Of a stretch of DNA of 62,500 bases, positions 51,688 to 61,089 are shown in pieces (positions within the stretch are counted from its first letter, which is position 1; each line of letters starts with the position of its first letter). The DNA is from Brevibacillus sedimenti (GTDB taxonomy: Bacteria > Bacillota > Bacilli > Brevibacillales > Brevibacillaceae). Under the pieces are notes generated by a model. It worked only from the letters and a program-made list of their open reading frames with translations, was not told the origin of the DNA and ran no database searches. The stretch spans positions 1,287,501 to 1,350,000 of the forward strand of contig NZ_CP064048.1 in the NCBI RefSeq assembly GCF_020923495.1, read 5' to 3'. Made by a program: the position numbers and the translations under genes.

Positions 51688-52632
51688 ATGATAGAAATAG
51701 AAAAACCGAAGATCGAGGTTGTGGAAGTAAGCGACGACAACTCGTACGGGAAGTTCGTTGTTGAACCTCTGGAGCGCGGATACGGTACCACTCTTGGCAA
51801 CTCGCTGAGACGGATTCTCCTCTCGTCTTTGCCAGGCGCGGCAGTGCGCACCGTTCAAATTGACGGGGTCCTTCACGAGTTCTCTACGGTTGAAGGCGTT
51901 GTGGAAGATGTGACGGAGATTATCCTGAACATCAAGGGCCTGGCACTGAAGATTCATTCCGATGAAGAAAAAGTCATCGAGATTGACGCAGAGGGCGAAG
52001 GCGTCGTCAAAGCGGGAGATATCCGCGCCGACAGCGATGTGGAGATCTTGAACCCTGATCTTCACATTGCAACGTTAGCAAATGGCGGTCGTCTGCATAT
52101 TCGTATGACAGCTGGACGTGGACGTGGATATGTTCAAGCAGATGGTAACAAATCGGAAGACCAACCGATCGGTGTGATTCCGATTGATTCGATTTATACG
52201 CCGATCAAGCGTGTCAACTATCAAGTGGAAAATACCCGCGTCGGGCAAATGACCAACTATGACAAGTTGACGCTTGAAGTATGGACAAACGGCAGCATCA
52301 GTCCGGAAGAAGCCGTTAGTCTCGGCGCCAAAATCATGACGGAGCATCTCAACCTGTTTGTCGGCTTGACCGATGAGGCGAAAGATGCGGAAATCATGGT
52401 GGAAAAGGAAGAGGACAAGAAGGAGAAAGTGCTCGAGATGACCATCGAAGAGCTCGACCTCTCTGTCCGTTCCTACAACTGCTTGAAGCGTGCCGGTATC
52501 AATACCGTGCAAGAGCTGACGCAGAAGACCGAAGAGGACATGATGAAAGTGCGCAACCTGGGCCGCAAATCCCTGGAAGAAGTGCAGGAAAAGCTGGCTG
52601 AGTTGGGCTTGTCCCTGCGCAGCGACGACTAG
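51688..52632 (+). CDS. rpoA: RpoA, RNA polymerase alpha subunit
   Basis: A 314-residue subunit that nucleates polymerase assembly. The N-terminal dimerisation domain includes [22 protein letters not shown]. The C-terminal domain (from about 245: [19 protein letters not shown], then [16 protein letters not shown]) binds UP elements and activators. The ATG at 51688 follows GAAGGAGGG. It is followed by rplQ. Confidence 0.98.
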   Translation: MIEIEKPKIEVVEVSDDNSYGKFVVEPLERGYGTTLGNSLRRILLSSLPGAAVRTVQIDGVLHEFSTVEGVVEDVTEIILNIKGLALKIHSDEEKVIEIDAEGEGVVKAGDIRADSDVEILNPDLHIATLANGGRLHIRMTAGRGRGYVQADGNKSEDQPIGVIPIDSIYTPIKRVNYQVENTRVGQMTNYDKLTLEVWTNGSISPEEAVSLGAKIMTEHLNLFVGLTDEAKDAEIMVEKEEDKKEKVLEMTIEELDLSVRSYNCLKRAGINTVQELTQKTEEDMMKVRNLGRKSLEEVQEKLAELGLSLRSDD

Positions 52633-52751
52633 GGCAGGCTGAATGCGCCTGAACTCCGTCCTCACGGGTATTCCCTCTGGAGAGGGGATTTCAGATCTGG
52701 CTCGCGAAAGCCACAGCTGAGCGATGTCAGTGTGAAAAAGGAGGTAAGAAC

Positions 52752-53111
52752 ATGGCATACCGTAAATTGGGTCGTCGTAGCGCAGCGCGCAAAGCGCTGT
52801 TCCGCGACTTGGTAACCGACCTGATCATTAACGAGCGCATTGAAACTACTGAGATGAAGGCGAAAGAACTGCGCTCCATCGCTGAGCAAATGATTACGCT
52901 GGCCAAGCGCGGTGACCTGCATGCTCGCCGTCAAGTCGCTGCTTTCGTTCGCAAGGAAGTAGCGAATGAAGAAGGCCGCGATGCGGTTCAAAAGCTGTTC
53001 GATGAGATCGCGCCTCGTTACAAAGAGCGCAACGGCGGTTACACCCGTATTCTGAAGACAGGTCCTCGCCGCGGCGACGCAGCACCGATGGCGTACATCG
53101 AATTCGTGTAA
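52752..53111 (+). CDS. rplQ: ribosomal protein L17
   Basis: A 119-residue protein at the tunnel exit. [22 protein letters not shown], then [23 protein letters not shown] are conserved. The ATG at 52752 follows AAAGGAGGTAAG. It ends the alpha block; the ECF transporter genes follow after 124 bases, where a GGG(A)CAGACTC-rich stretch shows no clear terminator. Confidence 0.97.
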   Translation: MAYRKLGRRSAARKALFRDLVTDLIINERIETTEMKAKELRSIAEQMITLAKRGDLHARRQVAAFVRKEVANEEGRDAVQKLFDEIAPRYKERNGGYTRILKTGPRRGDAAPMAYIEFV

Positions 53112-53235
53112 TAACACAGATTGATTGTGAAAAAGGGTGGGGACAGACTCTGGTCTTAGGCTGGACTCTGATTCATGCCCTTTTTTCTTTTCTTGTTCAA
53201 TTCCCTGTCCAAGGCTGGGAGGATGTGAGCGCCTC

Positions 53236-54087
53236 ATGAAGGAGGAACAACTGCTGGCTTTCCAGGGCGTCTCTTTTGCCTACGAGAGCGAGGTAGGAGC
53301 TGCCGCACCGGTGCTGAACGGGATCGACGTGGAGATTGCCAAAGGCACTTTTGTCTCCGTACTCGGTCCCAACGGCTCGGGCAAGTCGACGCTGGCCAAG
53401 CTGTCAAACGGTCTCCTGCTTCCAAACGAGGGAGCTGTGATCGTCAGCGGCATGGACACCAGGGACGGCGAGTTGCTCTGGGAAGTGCGCCGCCACGTCG
53501 GCATGGTGTTTCAAAATCCGGACAATCAGATTGTGGGGGCCACCGTGGAGGATGATGTGGCATTTGGCCTGGAAAACATGGGCGTGCAGCCGGACGAGAT
53601 GCGCCGCCGTGTGGACGAGGCGCTGGCGGCCGTCGGGATGGAGCGCCACCTGCACGACCAACCCCACCACCTGTCAGGCGGTCAGAAGCAGCGGGTGGCG
53701 ATTGCCGGCATCATGGCGATGCGCCCATCCGTGATTATTCTGGACGAGGCGACAGCGATGCTGGACCCCCAAGGACGGCGTGATGTGCTGGCCTTGGCCC
53801 GCAGGCTCAACCGGGAAGAGGGAATTACGGTGGTAAATATCACCCATTTTCCCGAGGAAGCCGTCTTTTCCGACCGGGTCATCGTCATGAGCGGCGGGCG
53901 GATCGAGTTGGACGGTTCCCCTTCCGAGGTGTTTGCCCAGCCGGAGCGTCTGCAGGAGTTGGGTTTGGACGTGCCGTTTGCCGTCCGGCTTCGCCGTGCG
54001 CTGGCGGACGAGGGGGTACAGCTTCCGTTTGTACTGCACCAAGAGGAGCTGGTGGAGCACCTATGCAGATTACTTTTGACCAGGTAA
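53236..54087 (+). CDS. ecfA1: EcfA1, ECF transporter ATPase
   Basis: A 283-residue ABC ATPase of the energy-coupling factor that drives uptake of vitamins and metals with several substrate-binding S components. Walker A is GPNGSGKST, the Q loop VFQNPDNQIVGATVEDDVAFG, the signature LSGGQKQRVAIAG and Walker B VIILDEATAMLD. The ATG at 53236 is set by similarity; GGGAGGATG lies 12-16 bases upstream. Its end overlaps ecfA2 by 25 bases. Together with ecfT it forms the shared module; S components must be encoded elsewhere. Confidence 0.95.
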   Translation: MKEEQLLAFQGVSFAYESEVGAAAPVLNGIDVEIAKGTFVSVLGPNGSGKSTLAKLSNGLLLPNEGAVIVSGMDTRDGELLWEVRRHVGMVFQNPDNQIVGATVEDDVAFGLENMGVQPDEMRRRVDEALAAVGMERHLHDQPHHLSGGQKQRVAIAGIMAMRPSVIILDEATAMLDPQGRRDVLALARRLNREEGITVVNITHFPEEAVFSDRVIVMSGGRIELDGSPSEVFAQPERLQELGLDVPFAVRLRRALADEGVQLPFVLHQEELVEHLCRLLLTR

Positions 54088-54935
54088 GCCACATCTACGC
54101 AAGAGGAACGCCGTTTGAACGGCTGGCGCTGCGCGACGTCTCGCTGACGATTCCGTCGGGCTCGTTTGTGGGCATTATCGGCCAGACGGGGTCGGGCAAG
54201 TCCACACTGATCCAGCACCTCAACGGTCTGCTGCAGCCGACGTCGGGGACGATTACCCTGGGGGACGTCAAGGTGACCCCGCGGGAAAAAATGCCCCATG
54301 CCCGCCGGCGCGACATCGGTCTCGTCTTTCAGTACCCGGAGTACCAGTTGTTTGAAGAAACAGTGGCCAAGGATGTGGCGTTTGGGCCGCTCAACTTTGA
54401 CATGCCGCCGGAGTTGGTGGAGATTCGGGTCCGGGAGGCGCTCGAAATCGTGGGACTCGACTATGATTGGGTCAAGGACCGCTCCCCGTTTCAGCTGAGC
54501 GGCGGGCAGATGCGGCGTGTGGCGATTGCCGGCGTATTGGCGATGCAGCCCAAGGTGCTGGTATTGGACGAACCCACGGCAGGGCTTGATCCCGCCGGGC
54601 GCAAGGCGATTTTGGAAGGCATATACCGGATTCATCGCGAACAACGGCTCACCACCGTACTGGTCACGCACAGCATGGAGGAAGCGGCCCGCTACGCCGA
54701 CCGGCTGATTGTCATGGCAGAGGGACAGGCCGTGCTGGAAGGCAGCCCGGATGAGGTGTTCGCGAACGCCGTTCGGCTGCGGGAACTGGCGCTGGACGTG
54801 CCGGAGACAGTGGCGCTGGTCACGCAATTGAACCAACGGCTGCCGGAAGCGGAGCGGCTGCCTTCGTCCCTCTATCGGGAGGAAGCGCTGATCGAACAAC
54901 TGTTGGCCCGGCTGTCCGTGACAAAGGAGCGATAG
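54063..54935 (+). CDS. ecfA2: EcfA2, ECF transporter ATPase
   Basis: A 290-residue second ABC ATPase that pairs with EcfA1. Walker A is GQTGSGKSTLIQHLNG, the Q loop VFQYPEYQLFEETVAKDVAFG, the signature LSGGQMRRVAIAG and Walker B VLVLDEPTAGLDP. It starts at ATG 54063 inside the end of ecfA1, implying coupled translation and equal amounts. A C-terminal domain typical of Ecf ATPases follows the nucleotide-binding part. Confidence 0.95.
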   Translation: MQITFDQVSHIYARGTPFERLALRDVSLTIPSGSFVGIIGQTGSGKSTLIQHLNGLLQPTSGTITLGDVKVTPREKMPHARRRDIGLVFQYPEYQLFEETVAKDVAFGPLNFDMPPELVEIRVREALEIVGLDYDWVKDRSPFQLSGGQMRRVAIAGVLAMQPKVLVLDEPTAGLDPAGRKAILEGIYRIHREQRLTTVLVTHSMEEAARYADRLIVMAEGQAVLEGSPDEVFANAVRLRELALDVPETVALVTQLNQRLPEAERLPSSLYREEALIEQLLARLSVTKER

Positions 54936-54938
54936 GCC

Positions 54939-55736
54939 ATGCTGCAGCATATTGCGATCGGCCAGTACGTGCCGGGACAATCGTTTCTCCACCGTACCGA
55001 CCCCCGCAGCAAACTGCTGTTCGTGATCCTGTTCGCCGCGCTGGTTTTTTGGGCCAACAATGCGGCCACCTATGCCGTCCTGGTGGGGATTGCGCTGGCT
55101 GGCATCCTGTTGTCCCGCCTGTCGCTGACGTATATAGTAAAAAGCCTGCGCCCTGTCTGGCTGCTGATCCTCTTTACCGTGGTCCTGCACCTCTTGATTA
55201 CCAAGGGAGGAGAGGTCTACTTTAGCTGGGGATGGCTGAGCGTCGAGGAAATGGGCGTCAGGCAGGCGGTGTTCATCTCGCTTCGCTTGACGCTGCTCGT
55301 GCTGATCAGCTCCCTGTTGACGCTGACGACGTCTCCGATAGACCTGACGGAAGGGTTGGAGCGGCTGCTCGGTCCCGCCGGCCGGATCGGCGTTCCTGTG
55401 CACGAGATCGCCCTGATGATGTCGATCGCGCTTCGCTTTATCCCCACGCTGATGGAGGAGACGGACAAGATCATCAAGGCGCAGACGGCTCGGGGAGCCA
55501 ATTTGACCGAGGGCAGTCTCGTTCGCCGCGCCCGCAGCCTGATGCCGATCGTCATTCCGCTGTTTATCAGCGCATTCCGCCGGGCGGAAGAACTGGCTTT
55601 GGCGATGGAGGCGCGCGGTTATCGCGGAGGCGCGGGGCGCACGCGTCTGCGCAGGTTGAAGTGGAACTGGCGGGACGGCTGCATGGCTGCGGCGGCTTGC
55701 GCACTTACGTTTGTGATAGGATGGTGGCGCACATGA
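54939..55736 (+). CDS. ecfT: EcfT, ECF transporter membrane subunit
   Basis: A 265-residue integral membrane protein that links the ATPases to the S component. Hydrophobic segments alternate with cytosolic coupling helices that carry the Ala-Arg-Gly motifs: KAQTARGANLTEG near 188 and LALAMEARGYRGG near 218. The ATG at 54939 is three bases after ecfA2 and has AAAGGAG upstream. Its stop overlaps the truA start (ATGA). Confidence 0.94.
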   Translation: MLQHIAIGQYVPGQSFLHRTDPRSKLLFVILFAALVFWANNAATYAVLVGIALAGILLSRLSLTYIVKSLRPVWLLILFTVVLHLLITKGGEVYFSWGWLSVEEMGVRQAVFISLRLTLLVLISSLLTLTTSPIDLTEGLERLLGPAGRIGVPVHEIALMMSIALRFIPTLMEETDKIIKAQTARGANLTEGSLVRRARSLMPIVIPLFISAFRRAEELALAMEARGYRGGAGRTRLRRLKWNWRDGCMAAAACALTFVIGWWRT

Positions 55737-56467
55737 GGCGTTTGAAGTGCGTCGTGGCCTACGACGGCACGGATTACAGCGGGTTTCAGGTACAGCCCGA
55801 TCAGATTACGGTGCAGGGCGAGATCGAAGCTGCGCTGCGGCGGATCACTGGAGAGGAGATCCAGATTGTCGGTTCAGGCCGGACTGATGCCGGCGTCCAC
55901 GCCCGCGGCCAGGTGTTCCACTTCGATACTGCCAGCGGCATTCCGCTCGAGAAGTGGGCGTTTGTGCTGAACAATCAGCTTCCCGATTCCATCGTCATCC
56001 GCTCGGTGGAAGAGGCGGCTCCGACGTTTCACGCTCGTTTTGATGTCAAGGTCAAGGAATACCGTTACTGCATCGACAACGGACCGACCCCCGACGTCTT
56101 CCGCCATCGCTATGCCGACCATATCCGCCACCCGCTTGATCTGGAGGCGATGAGGCGCGCTGCCGCTCACCTGGTTGGCGAGCACGACTTCACGTCGTTT
56201 TGTTCGGCCAAAACCTTTGTCGAGGACAAGGTGCGGACCGTGTATGACCTGCGCGTGGAGCAGACAGGCAGCGAGATTTGGGTCGTCTGCCGGGGCAACG
56301 GGTTTTTGTACAATATGGTGAGGATCATCGTCGGGACTCTGGTGGAAGTGGGCCAGGGCAAGCGCCACCCGGATGAGATCAAGGACATTCTGCAGGCGCG
56401 GGACCGGGAACAGGCCGGAAAAACGGCGCCCGCAAAAGGGCTGACGATGTGGGAGGTTACCTATTGA
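55733..56467 (+). CDS. truA: TruA, tRNA pseudouridine(38-40) synthase
   Basis: A 244-residue enzyme that isomerises U38-U40 in the anticodon stem. The catalytic Asp is in GSGRTDAGVHARGQ (near residue 53), and VAYDGTDYSGFQVQP opens the protein. RIIVGTLVEVGQGK is near the C terminus. The ATG at 55733 overlaps the ecfT stop. The long frame running back to 55232 is only an open shadow of ecfT. Confidence 0.96.
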   Translation: MRRLKCVVAYDGTDYSGFQVQPDQITVQGEIEAALRRITGEEIQIVGSGRTDAGVHARGQVFHFDTASGIPLEKWAFVLNNQLPDSIVIRSVEEAAPTFHARFDVKVKEYRYCIDNGPTPDVFRHRYADHIRHPLDLEAMRRAAAHLVGEHDFTSFCSAKTFVEDKVRTVYDLRVEQTGSEIWVVCRGNGFLYNMVRIIVGTLVEVGQGKRHPDEIKDILQARDREQAGKTAPAKGLTMWEVTY

Positions 56468-56530
56468 CGCTGGGCGGCCGGTTCAAGGTGGGGCAGGCGA
56501 TTTTCCAGCCGTTGGGGAGGAACTCCGCAC

Positions 56531-56559
56531 TTGACTCTGCCTTTCTGATGTAGTACGAT
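56531..56559 (+). promoter_or_regulatory. SigA promoter of rplM-rpsI
   Basis: TTGACT (56531-56536) and TACGAT (56554-56559) are 17 bp apart, about 165 bases before rplM. Confidence 0.75.
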
Positions 56560-56569
56560 ATCTCTTGGT

Positions 56570-56730
56570 ATTTTCATACCCCGCTAGCCCCACTCTAGCC
56601 CCGGGATTGAAAAACAAGAACGTGATTAAAATGAAACACCTGGAGATGTTGCTCACCCGTTACAAGCAGCATTCTCCGCTTCACGATTTCCATGATTCCA
56701 GATGGAACGGTAACAATTTAGGAGGGACAA
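56570..56730 (+). ncRNA. probable L13 ribosomal-protein leader
   Basis: A leader of about 160 bases between the promoter and rplM. CCCGTTAC (56658-56665) can pair with GTAAC in GGAACGGTAACAAT (56704-56717), enclosing GCAGCATTCTCC and GATTTCCATGATTCC. Position and layout fit the L13 leader known upstream of rplM in Bacilli; I could not run a covariance model. No gene is present here. Confidence 0.55.
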
Positions 56731-56732
56731 AC

Positions 56733-57170
56733 ATGCGTACCACATATATGGCGAAACCGCTCGAAGTCGAGCGCAAATGGTACATCGTTGACGCAGAAGG
56801 TCAAACGCTCGGGCGTCTGGCTAGCGAAGTCGCTTCCATTCTGCGCGGCAAATACAAACCGGAATTCACTCCGCACGTTGACACTGGCGATTTCGTAATC
56901 GTGATCAACGCGGACAAAGTAAAACTGACCGGGAAAAAACTGCAGAACAAAATCTACTACTCCCACTCCCTCTACCCGGGTGGTCTGAAAAAGACGACAG
57001 CGGGCGACATGCTGAAAAAGAAACCTGTGAAAATGTTTGAACTGGCTGTAAAAGGCATGCTGCCGAAAAACAGCCTGGGACGTCAAATCTTCACCAAGCT
57101 GAAAGTGTACGCTGGTCCGGAACATCCGCACGCAGCACAAAAACCGGAAGTTTGGCAAATCCGCGGATAA
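56733..57170 (+). CDS. rplM: ribosomal protein L13
   Basis: A 145-residue early-assembly protein. [20 protein letters not shown], then [15 protein letters not shown] and [12 protein letters not shown] are conserved. The ATG at 56733 follows TAGGAGGG; the longer frame from 56565 runs through the leader and is not used. It pairs with rpsI. Confidence 0.97.
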   Translation: MRTTYMAKPLEVERKWYIVDAEGQTLGRLASEVASILRGKYKPEFTPHVDTGDFVIVINADKVKLTGKKLQNKIYYSHSLYPGGLKKTTAGDMLKKKPVKMFELAVKGMLPKNSLGRQIFTKLKVYAGPEHPHAAQKPEVWQIRG

Positions 57171-57190
57171 GGTAAAGGGAGGAAAGACTC

Positions 57191-57583
57191 GTGGCACAAG
57201 TACAATACTACGGTACAGGTCGTCGTAAGCACTCCGTAGCACGCGTTCGCCTGGTTCCTGGCGAAGGTCGCATTGTGATCAACAAGCGTGACATGGATAA
57301 CTACTTTGGGTTGGAAACCCTGAAACTGATCGTGAAACAACCGCTCGTACTGACCGAAACACTGGGTCGTTACGACGTATTGGTCAACGTAAAAGGTGGC
57401 GGCACCACCGGTCAAGCTGGTGCCATCCGTCACGGTGTAGCTCGTGCGCTGCTGAAAGCTGATCCGGAACTGCGCGGCGTCCTGAAACGCGCCGGCTTCC
57501 TGACTCGCGATCCGCGCATGAAAGAGCGTAAAAAATACGGTCTCAAAGCAGCTCGCCGCGCTCCGCAATTCTCCAAGCGCTAA
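57191..57583 (+). CDS. rpsI: ribosomal protein S9
   Basis: A 130-residue protein whose C-terminal tail ([14 protein letters not shown]) reaches the P-site t[24 protein letters not shown] and [19 protein letters not shown] are signatures. The start is GTG 57191 after AAAGGGAGG. A terminator follows. Confidence 0.97.
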   Translation: MAQVQYYGTGRRKHSVARVRLVPGEGRIVINKRDMDNYFGLETLKLIVKQPLVLTETLGRYDVLVNVKGGGTTGQAGAIRHGVARALLKADPELRGVLKRAGFLTRDPRMKERKKYGLKAARRAPQFSKR

Positions 57584-57606
57584 GCTCAGCTGTTTCAAGG
57601 ATTATT

Positions 57607-57644
57607 GCCCTTGGCCAGTATTGGTCAGGGGCTTTCCTATTTTT
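57607..57644 (+). terminator. intrinsic terminator after rpsI
   Basis: GCCCTTGGCCA pairs with TGGTCAGGGGC (with G-T pairs) around GTAT, followed by TTTCCTATTTTT. Confidence 0.82.
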
Positions 57645-57755
57645 CCGCATCCTGTGTGGTTGGGCAGACAGATTGTATCTCCCGCGAGCCGTCATAATCG
57701 CCCGATTTTGTCCATATGTATGGAAAAGAGAATGGGACAAAGGGGACGGTGCAAG

Positions 57756-58472
57756 GTGGCTCGAAAAGTAGTCGGCTGGGTGCTTGCCTTTTTTTTGCTG
57801 CTGGTGTTGTTCACCTACGAAGCGCCGGATCGCTCTTCCTGGACGGCTTGGTCGCTGCCGCTGGCCGGTACGGTGATCGCCATTGATCCGGGACACGGCG
57901 GACCGGACGGCGGGGCCGTTTCTGCGGATGGGGCGGTCGTGGAAAAAGACGTGACCCTGGCCATCAGTTTGTATTTGCGCGATTTCCTGCAGCAGGCGGG
58001 TGCTTACGTAATCATGACCCGGGAGGAAGACAAGGACCTCGCTTCTCCGGAGGTGCAGAAGCTGCGGCAGCGCAAGTCGGAAGACATACGCAACCGGGTC
58101 AAACTGGTCAATGACAGCACGCCCGATTTTCTCGTCAGCATTCACGTCAATGCCATTCCCTCGCCGCGCTGGTCCGGCGCGCAGACCTTTTACTATCCGG
58201 CGTACAAAAAGAGTGCGGAGATGTCCTACCTGATCCAGGACGAAATTAAACGGGTGCTTAACAACACCGATCGCCATCCGATCAAAACGGATGACGTCTT
58301 CCTGATCCGTGAAGTGAACTGCCCGGCAGTGCTGGTGGAGGTGGGCTTTGTCAGCAACCCGGAAGAAGCGAAACGGCTTCGTTCCGTCGCGTATCAGAAA
58401 GCGCTGGCCAACGCCATTTACCAGGGCATACTGCGCCATTACTCGGGCGAGAAGGTGCCAAACCTGCCGTAA
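57756..58472 (+). CDS. cwlD: CwlD, germination-specific N-acetylmuramoyl-L-alanine amidase
   Basis: A 238-residue amidase_3 enzyme that, with PdaA, makes the muramic-delta-lactam of spore cortex. An N-terminal membrane anchor or signal (VVGWVLAFFLLLVLFTY) precedes the catalytic domain. Zinc-site motifs are DPGHGGPDGGA, the Glu of VVEKDVTL, SIHVNAIP and the catalytic Glu in VLVEVGFVSNPEE. The start is GTG 57756 with AAAGGGG nine bases upstream; the longer frame from 57621 is unlikely. It is first in the sporulation cluster. Confidence 0.95.
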   Translation: MARKVVGWVLAFFLLLVLFTYEAPDRSSWTAWSLPLAGTVIAIDPGHGGPDGGAVSADGAVVEKDVTLAISLYLRDFLQQAGAYVIMTREEDKDLASPEVQKLRQRKSEDIRNRVKLVNDSTPDFLVSIHVNAIPSPRWSGAQTFYYPAYKKSAEMSYLIQDEIKRVLNNTDRHPIKTDDVFLIREVNCPAVLVEVGFVSNPEEAKRLRSVAYQKALANAIYQGILRHYSGEKVPNLP

Positions 58473-58509
58473 GCGCGCCCGCAAACGTGTCCAGCCCTGT
58501 TGGATATGC

Positions 58510-58515
58510 TATAAT
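58510..58515 (+). promoter_or_regulatory. extended -10 promoter element before salA
   Basis: TATAAT preceded by TGC forms an extended -10. No good -35 is visible, but TGn can replace it. It lies about 70 bases before the salA start. Confidence 0.5.
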
Positions 58516-58586
58516 GGACGCGCGTACGACTGTAGACAATTGGCTAAAGACGCGTTTGACAAATATTGATGCCTGAGGTGGACGAT

Positions 58587-59690
58587 ATGTTGACCAAAGA
58601 ACAAGTGCTGGAAGCGCTGCGTGATGTGAAAGACCCGGAACTTAACCGCAGCCTGGTGGAATTAAACATGATTCGCGACATCCGCATCGACGGAGATACG
58701 GTCAGCCTGACTGTCGTGCTGACGATTACCGGCTGTCCGCTGAAAGCGAAGATCGAGCAGGACGTCATTGATGCGCTCAAGCAATTGGGGGCCAAGGAGG
58801 TGCGCCTCCAGTTCGGAGCAATGACAGACGAGGAGCGGGCCGCTCTGAGCGCCCAATTGCGCGGGGGACAGACACCGCCGTCTGCTCCTGCTGGACAAGC
58901 GCCGCTGTTAAACCCGATTCTGGCCAAAGACTCCCACACCACTTTTATCGCCATCACCTCCGGAAAAGGCGGCGTCGGCAAGTCCACCGTCACCGTCAAT
59001 CTGGCCGTCTCGCTGGCCCGCTTGGGTAAACGCGTCGGCATTATCGATGCGGACATCTACGGGTTTAGCGTACCGGACATGATGAACATCGAACAGCGCC
59101 CGACGGTGATCGGGGAGACGATTTTGCCGGTGGAGAAACTTGGCGTGAAAGTGATGTCTATGGGCTTTTTCGTGGAGGACAACTCGCCGGTGATCTGGCG
59201 CGGTCCGATGCTGGGCAAGATGCTGCGCAACTTCTTCACGGAAGTGCACTGGGGCGATGACCTCGACTACATGCTGCTCGACCTGCCGCCGGGAACGGGG
59301 GATATGGCCCTTGATGTGCACACGATGATTCCGCAAAGCAAGGAAATCATCGTGACGACGCCGCACCCGACAGCCTCGTTTGTCGCCGCTCGGGCGGGGG
59401 CGATGGCCAAGCGGACCGGACACGAGATTCTCGGGGTCGTGGAAAACATGGCCTGGTACGAAGCCAAGGATGGCTCCAAGGAGTACGTGTTTGGCAAAGG
59501 GGGCGGGGCGAAACTGGCGGAGGTGCTCAGCACCGAACTGCTGGCCCAGATTCCGCTCGGTCAACCGGACAACCATCCGGCCGAGCCGGACTATACGCCG
59601 TCCGTCTACCGGGCTGATTCGCCAATCGGCAAGCTGTATCTGGATATGGCCAAGCGCGTCGCCGAAAAGTGCGAAGCCGGCGGACAATAA
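58587..59690 (+). CDS. salA: SalA/ApbC, Mrp-family P-loop ATPase
   Basis: A 367-residue protein with an N-terminal MIP18 (DUF59) domain (VKDPELNRSLVELNMIRD) and a ParA/MinD-type ATPase domain. The deviant Walker A is SGKGGVGKSTVTVNLA near residue 131; IIDADIYG and LDLPPGTGDMAL follow. Family members carry iron-sulfur clusters, and B. subtilis SalA affects protease gene expression by repressing scoC. The ATG at 58587 follows TGAGGTGG; a TTG at 58566 is possible. The CxxC metal-binding pair of classical Mrp is not evident. Confidence 0.92.
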   Translation: MLTKEQVLEALRDVKDPELNRSLVELNMIRDIRIDGDTVSLTVVLTITGCPLKAKIEQDVIDALKQLGAKEVRLQFGAMTDEERAALSAQLRGGQTPPSAPAGQAPLLNPILAKDSHTTFIAITSGKGGVGKSTVTVNLAVSLARLGKRVGIIDADIYGFSVPDMMNIEQRPTVIGETILPVEKLGVKVMSMGFFVEDNSPVIWRGPMLGKMLRNFFTEVHWGDDLDYMLLDLPPGTGDMALDVHTMIPQSKEIIVTTPHPTASFVAARAGAMAKRTGHEILGVVENMAWYEAKDGSKEYVFGKGGGAKLAEVLSTELLAQIPLGQPDNHPAEPDYTPSVYRADSPIGKLYLDMAKRVAEKCEAGGQ

Positions 59691-59700
59691 GGGAAAACAT

Positions 59701-59734
59701 AAAGGTGGGCTCTTGATCCGAGCTCACCTTTTTC
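59701..59734. terminator. bidirectional terminator between salA and gerD
   Basis: AAAGGTGGGCTC pairs with GAGCTCACCTTT with one G-T pair around TTGATCC. Ts follow on the plus strand and CTTTATGTTTTCC on the minus strand, so it serves the convergent salA and gerD. Confidence 0.88.
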
Positions 59735-59735
59735 C

Positions 59736-60356
59736 TTAGGATTGGCCCTCTCCGCTGTCTTCGCCGCCACTTTTGCTCTTGCCTTTTTTCATGGTTTTGG
59801 GTTTCATCATGTCTTCCGCGGCCTTGGTCATCAACGTCATCATTTCGGCCTGGAACAGCGGGCTTTGCAGCGCTTCCTTCATGATCTGCATGGTTTGTTT
59901 CCGGTAGGCGGAGCTTTTCATCAGGTCCATCAAGTTCTTTTCAAACTCTGGGTCCCGCATGATGCTGAGCATCAGTTTCTGATACTCGGGATCCTTCATC
60001 AGGTCTTTTAACAGCGCCTTGTGCTCGTTCTTCATCGATTTGGCCAGTGTGCTGGTAAATTTCGGGTCCTTGAACGCTTCTTTGATCTGCGGATTGTCCG
60101 GCTTGGAAATGCTCTGAATCAGGGCGGTACGCACCGTGGATTCGTCCATGATGATGTTTTGCTTAACCGATTCGTCCTTCAACATGTTGATTACGGATTG
60201 TTTCGCTTCGTCCGTCTTCAAAATGTCCAGGACCATGTCCTTCATGCTTCTATAATCAGGCTGTGCCGTGTTCTGAGCCTGTCCGCCGACGCCGCAGCTT
60301 GTCATGACCAGGCTGACCGCCAGCAACAACCAAAACGGTACGGTTCGTTTCCTCAT
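59736..60356 (-). CDS. gerD: GerD, spore germination lipoprotein
   Basis: A 206-residue lipoprotein needed for rapid nutrient germination; it clusters germinant receptors in the spore inner membrane. A signal peptide with lipobox VMTSC places the lipidated Cys at residue 21. The mature part is an all-helical array of short repeats (SVINMLKDESVKQ, FKDPKFTSTLAKSMKNEHK, then MKDPEYQKLMLSIMRDPEF). The C-terminal tail is charged. The ATG at 60356 follows AAAGGAGGT. It is convergent with salA and divergent from kbaA. Confidence 0.95.
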   Translation of the reverse strand: MRKRTVPFWLLLAVSLVMTSCGVGGQAQNTAQPDYRSMKDMVLDILKTDEAKQSVINMLKDESVKQNIIMDESTVRTALIQSISKPDNPQIKEAFKDPKFTSTLAKSMKNEHKALLKDLMKDPEYQKLMLSIMRDPEFEKNLMDLMKSSAYRKQTMQIMKEALQSPLFQAEMMTLMTKAAEDMMKPKTMKKGKSKSGGEDSGEGQS

Positions 60357-60475
60357 GGGCGGTGACCTCCTTTACCCGGTTACCTTTAACGTGCACCGAT
60401 TGTTTTGTTCTTACGCTAGTATTTTCTTGCATGGGTTGGTACAATCATTATCGATGTGGATAGGAGGGACGTACG

Positions 60476-61063
60476 GTGAGTCTGCGCAAGTATGGCTGGC
60501 TGTTTGTAACCACCCTGCTGCTTGGCGGGTTGGGCGGAATTCTGGTTGGCTTGATTTTCGCATCGGATAAATTGCTGGAAGGCGGCATGGCCAATTTTTT
60601 CATGGGTTCGTTCATGCAAATGCTGTACGGCATGACCATCAGTATTGTGGCGCAAATGGGCTTTTTTGCCTACATGATGATTAATTACCTCGCCCGGGGG
60701 TTGTTCAAGACTGCCTCGTTGTGGAAGAGCATCCAGGTATTTTTGGTATTGTTTGCATTTTTTGATATGGTATACCTGCGTTACACGCTGTTGGGCGAAG
60801 ACGGCTCTGTCTGGCCGTTTTTCGTGGAGCCGTTCCTGCTGTTGCTGGTCGCTGTTGTCACCGCATACGGAAAAGCGCGCCTGACCAACCAGACTGCATG
60901 GGTACCTACGCTGTTTTTTATGTTCGTCTTTTCAGCCATCGAATGGATTCCTGCGTTGAAGCAATTCAACGTGCATGCCACGTTGTCAATGCTGGTGCCG
61001 CTCTTGTTCTGCAACATCTGGCAAGTCATGCATTTGCATCGTCTGGTAAAACGGGAAAGCTGA
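60476..61063 (+). CDS. kbaA: KbaA, KinB-signalling activator
   Basis: A 195-residue membrane protein with about six hydrophobic segments. B. subtilis KbaA is required for the KinB kinase branch of the sporulation phosphorelay. GMANFFMGSFMQMLYGMTIS and the position between gerD and pdaB support the call. Translation starts at GTG 60476 after TAGGAGGG. Its stop codon lies within the terminator stem that follows. Confidence 0.93.
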   Translation: MSLRKYGWLFVTTLLLGGLGGILVGLIFASDKLLEGGMANFFMGSFMQMLYGMTISIVAQMGFFAYMMINYLARGLFKTASLWKSIQVFLVLFAFFDMVYLRYTLLGEDGSVWPFFVEPFLLLLVAVVTAYGKARLTNQTAWVPTLFFMFVFSAIEWIPALKQFNVHATLSMLVPLLFCNIWQVMHLHRLVKRES

Positions 61064-61087
61064 CCGCTGTCTGCGGTCAGCTTTTTT
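61056..61087 (+). terminator. intrinsic terminator of kbaA
   Basis: AAAGCTGACCGC pairs with GCGGTCAGCTTT around TGTCT, followed by TTT. It overlaps the kbaA stop and also lies at the end of the convergent pdaB gene. Confidence 0.93.
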
Positions 61088-61089
61088 CC

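Noticed and set aside
55232..55732. N-terminal extension of truA
   Set aside because: It lies wholly inside ecfT in another frame and its sequence resembles no domain; TruA proteins start at MRRLKCVVAYDG.
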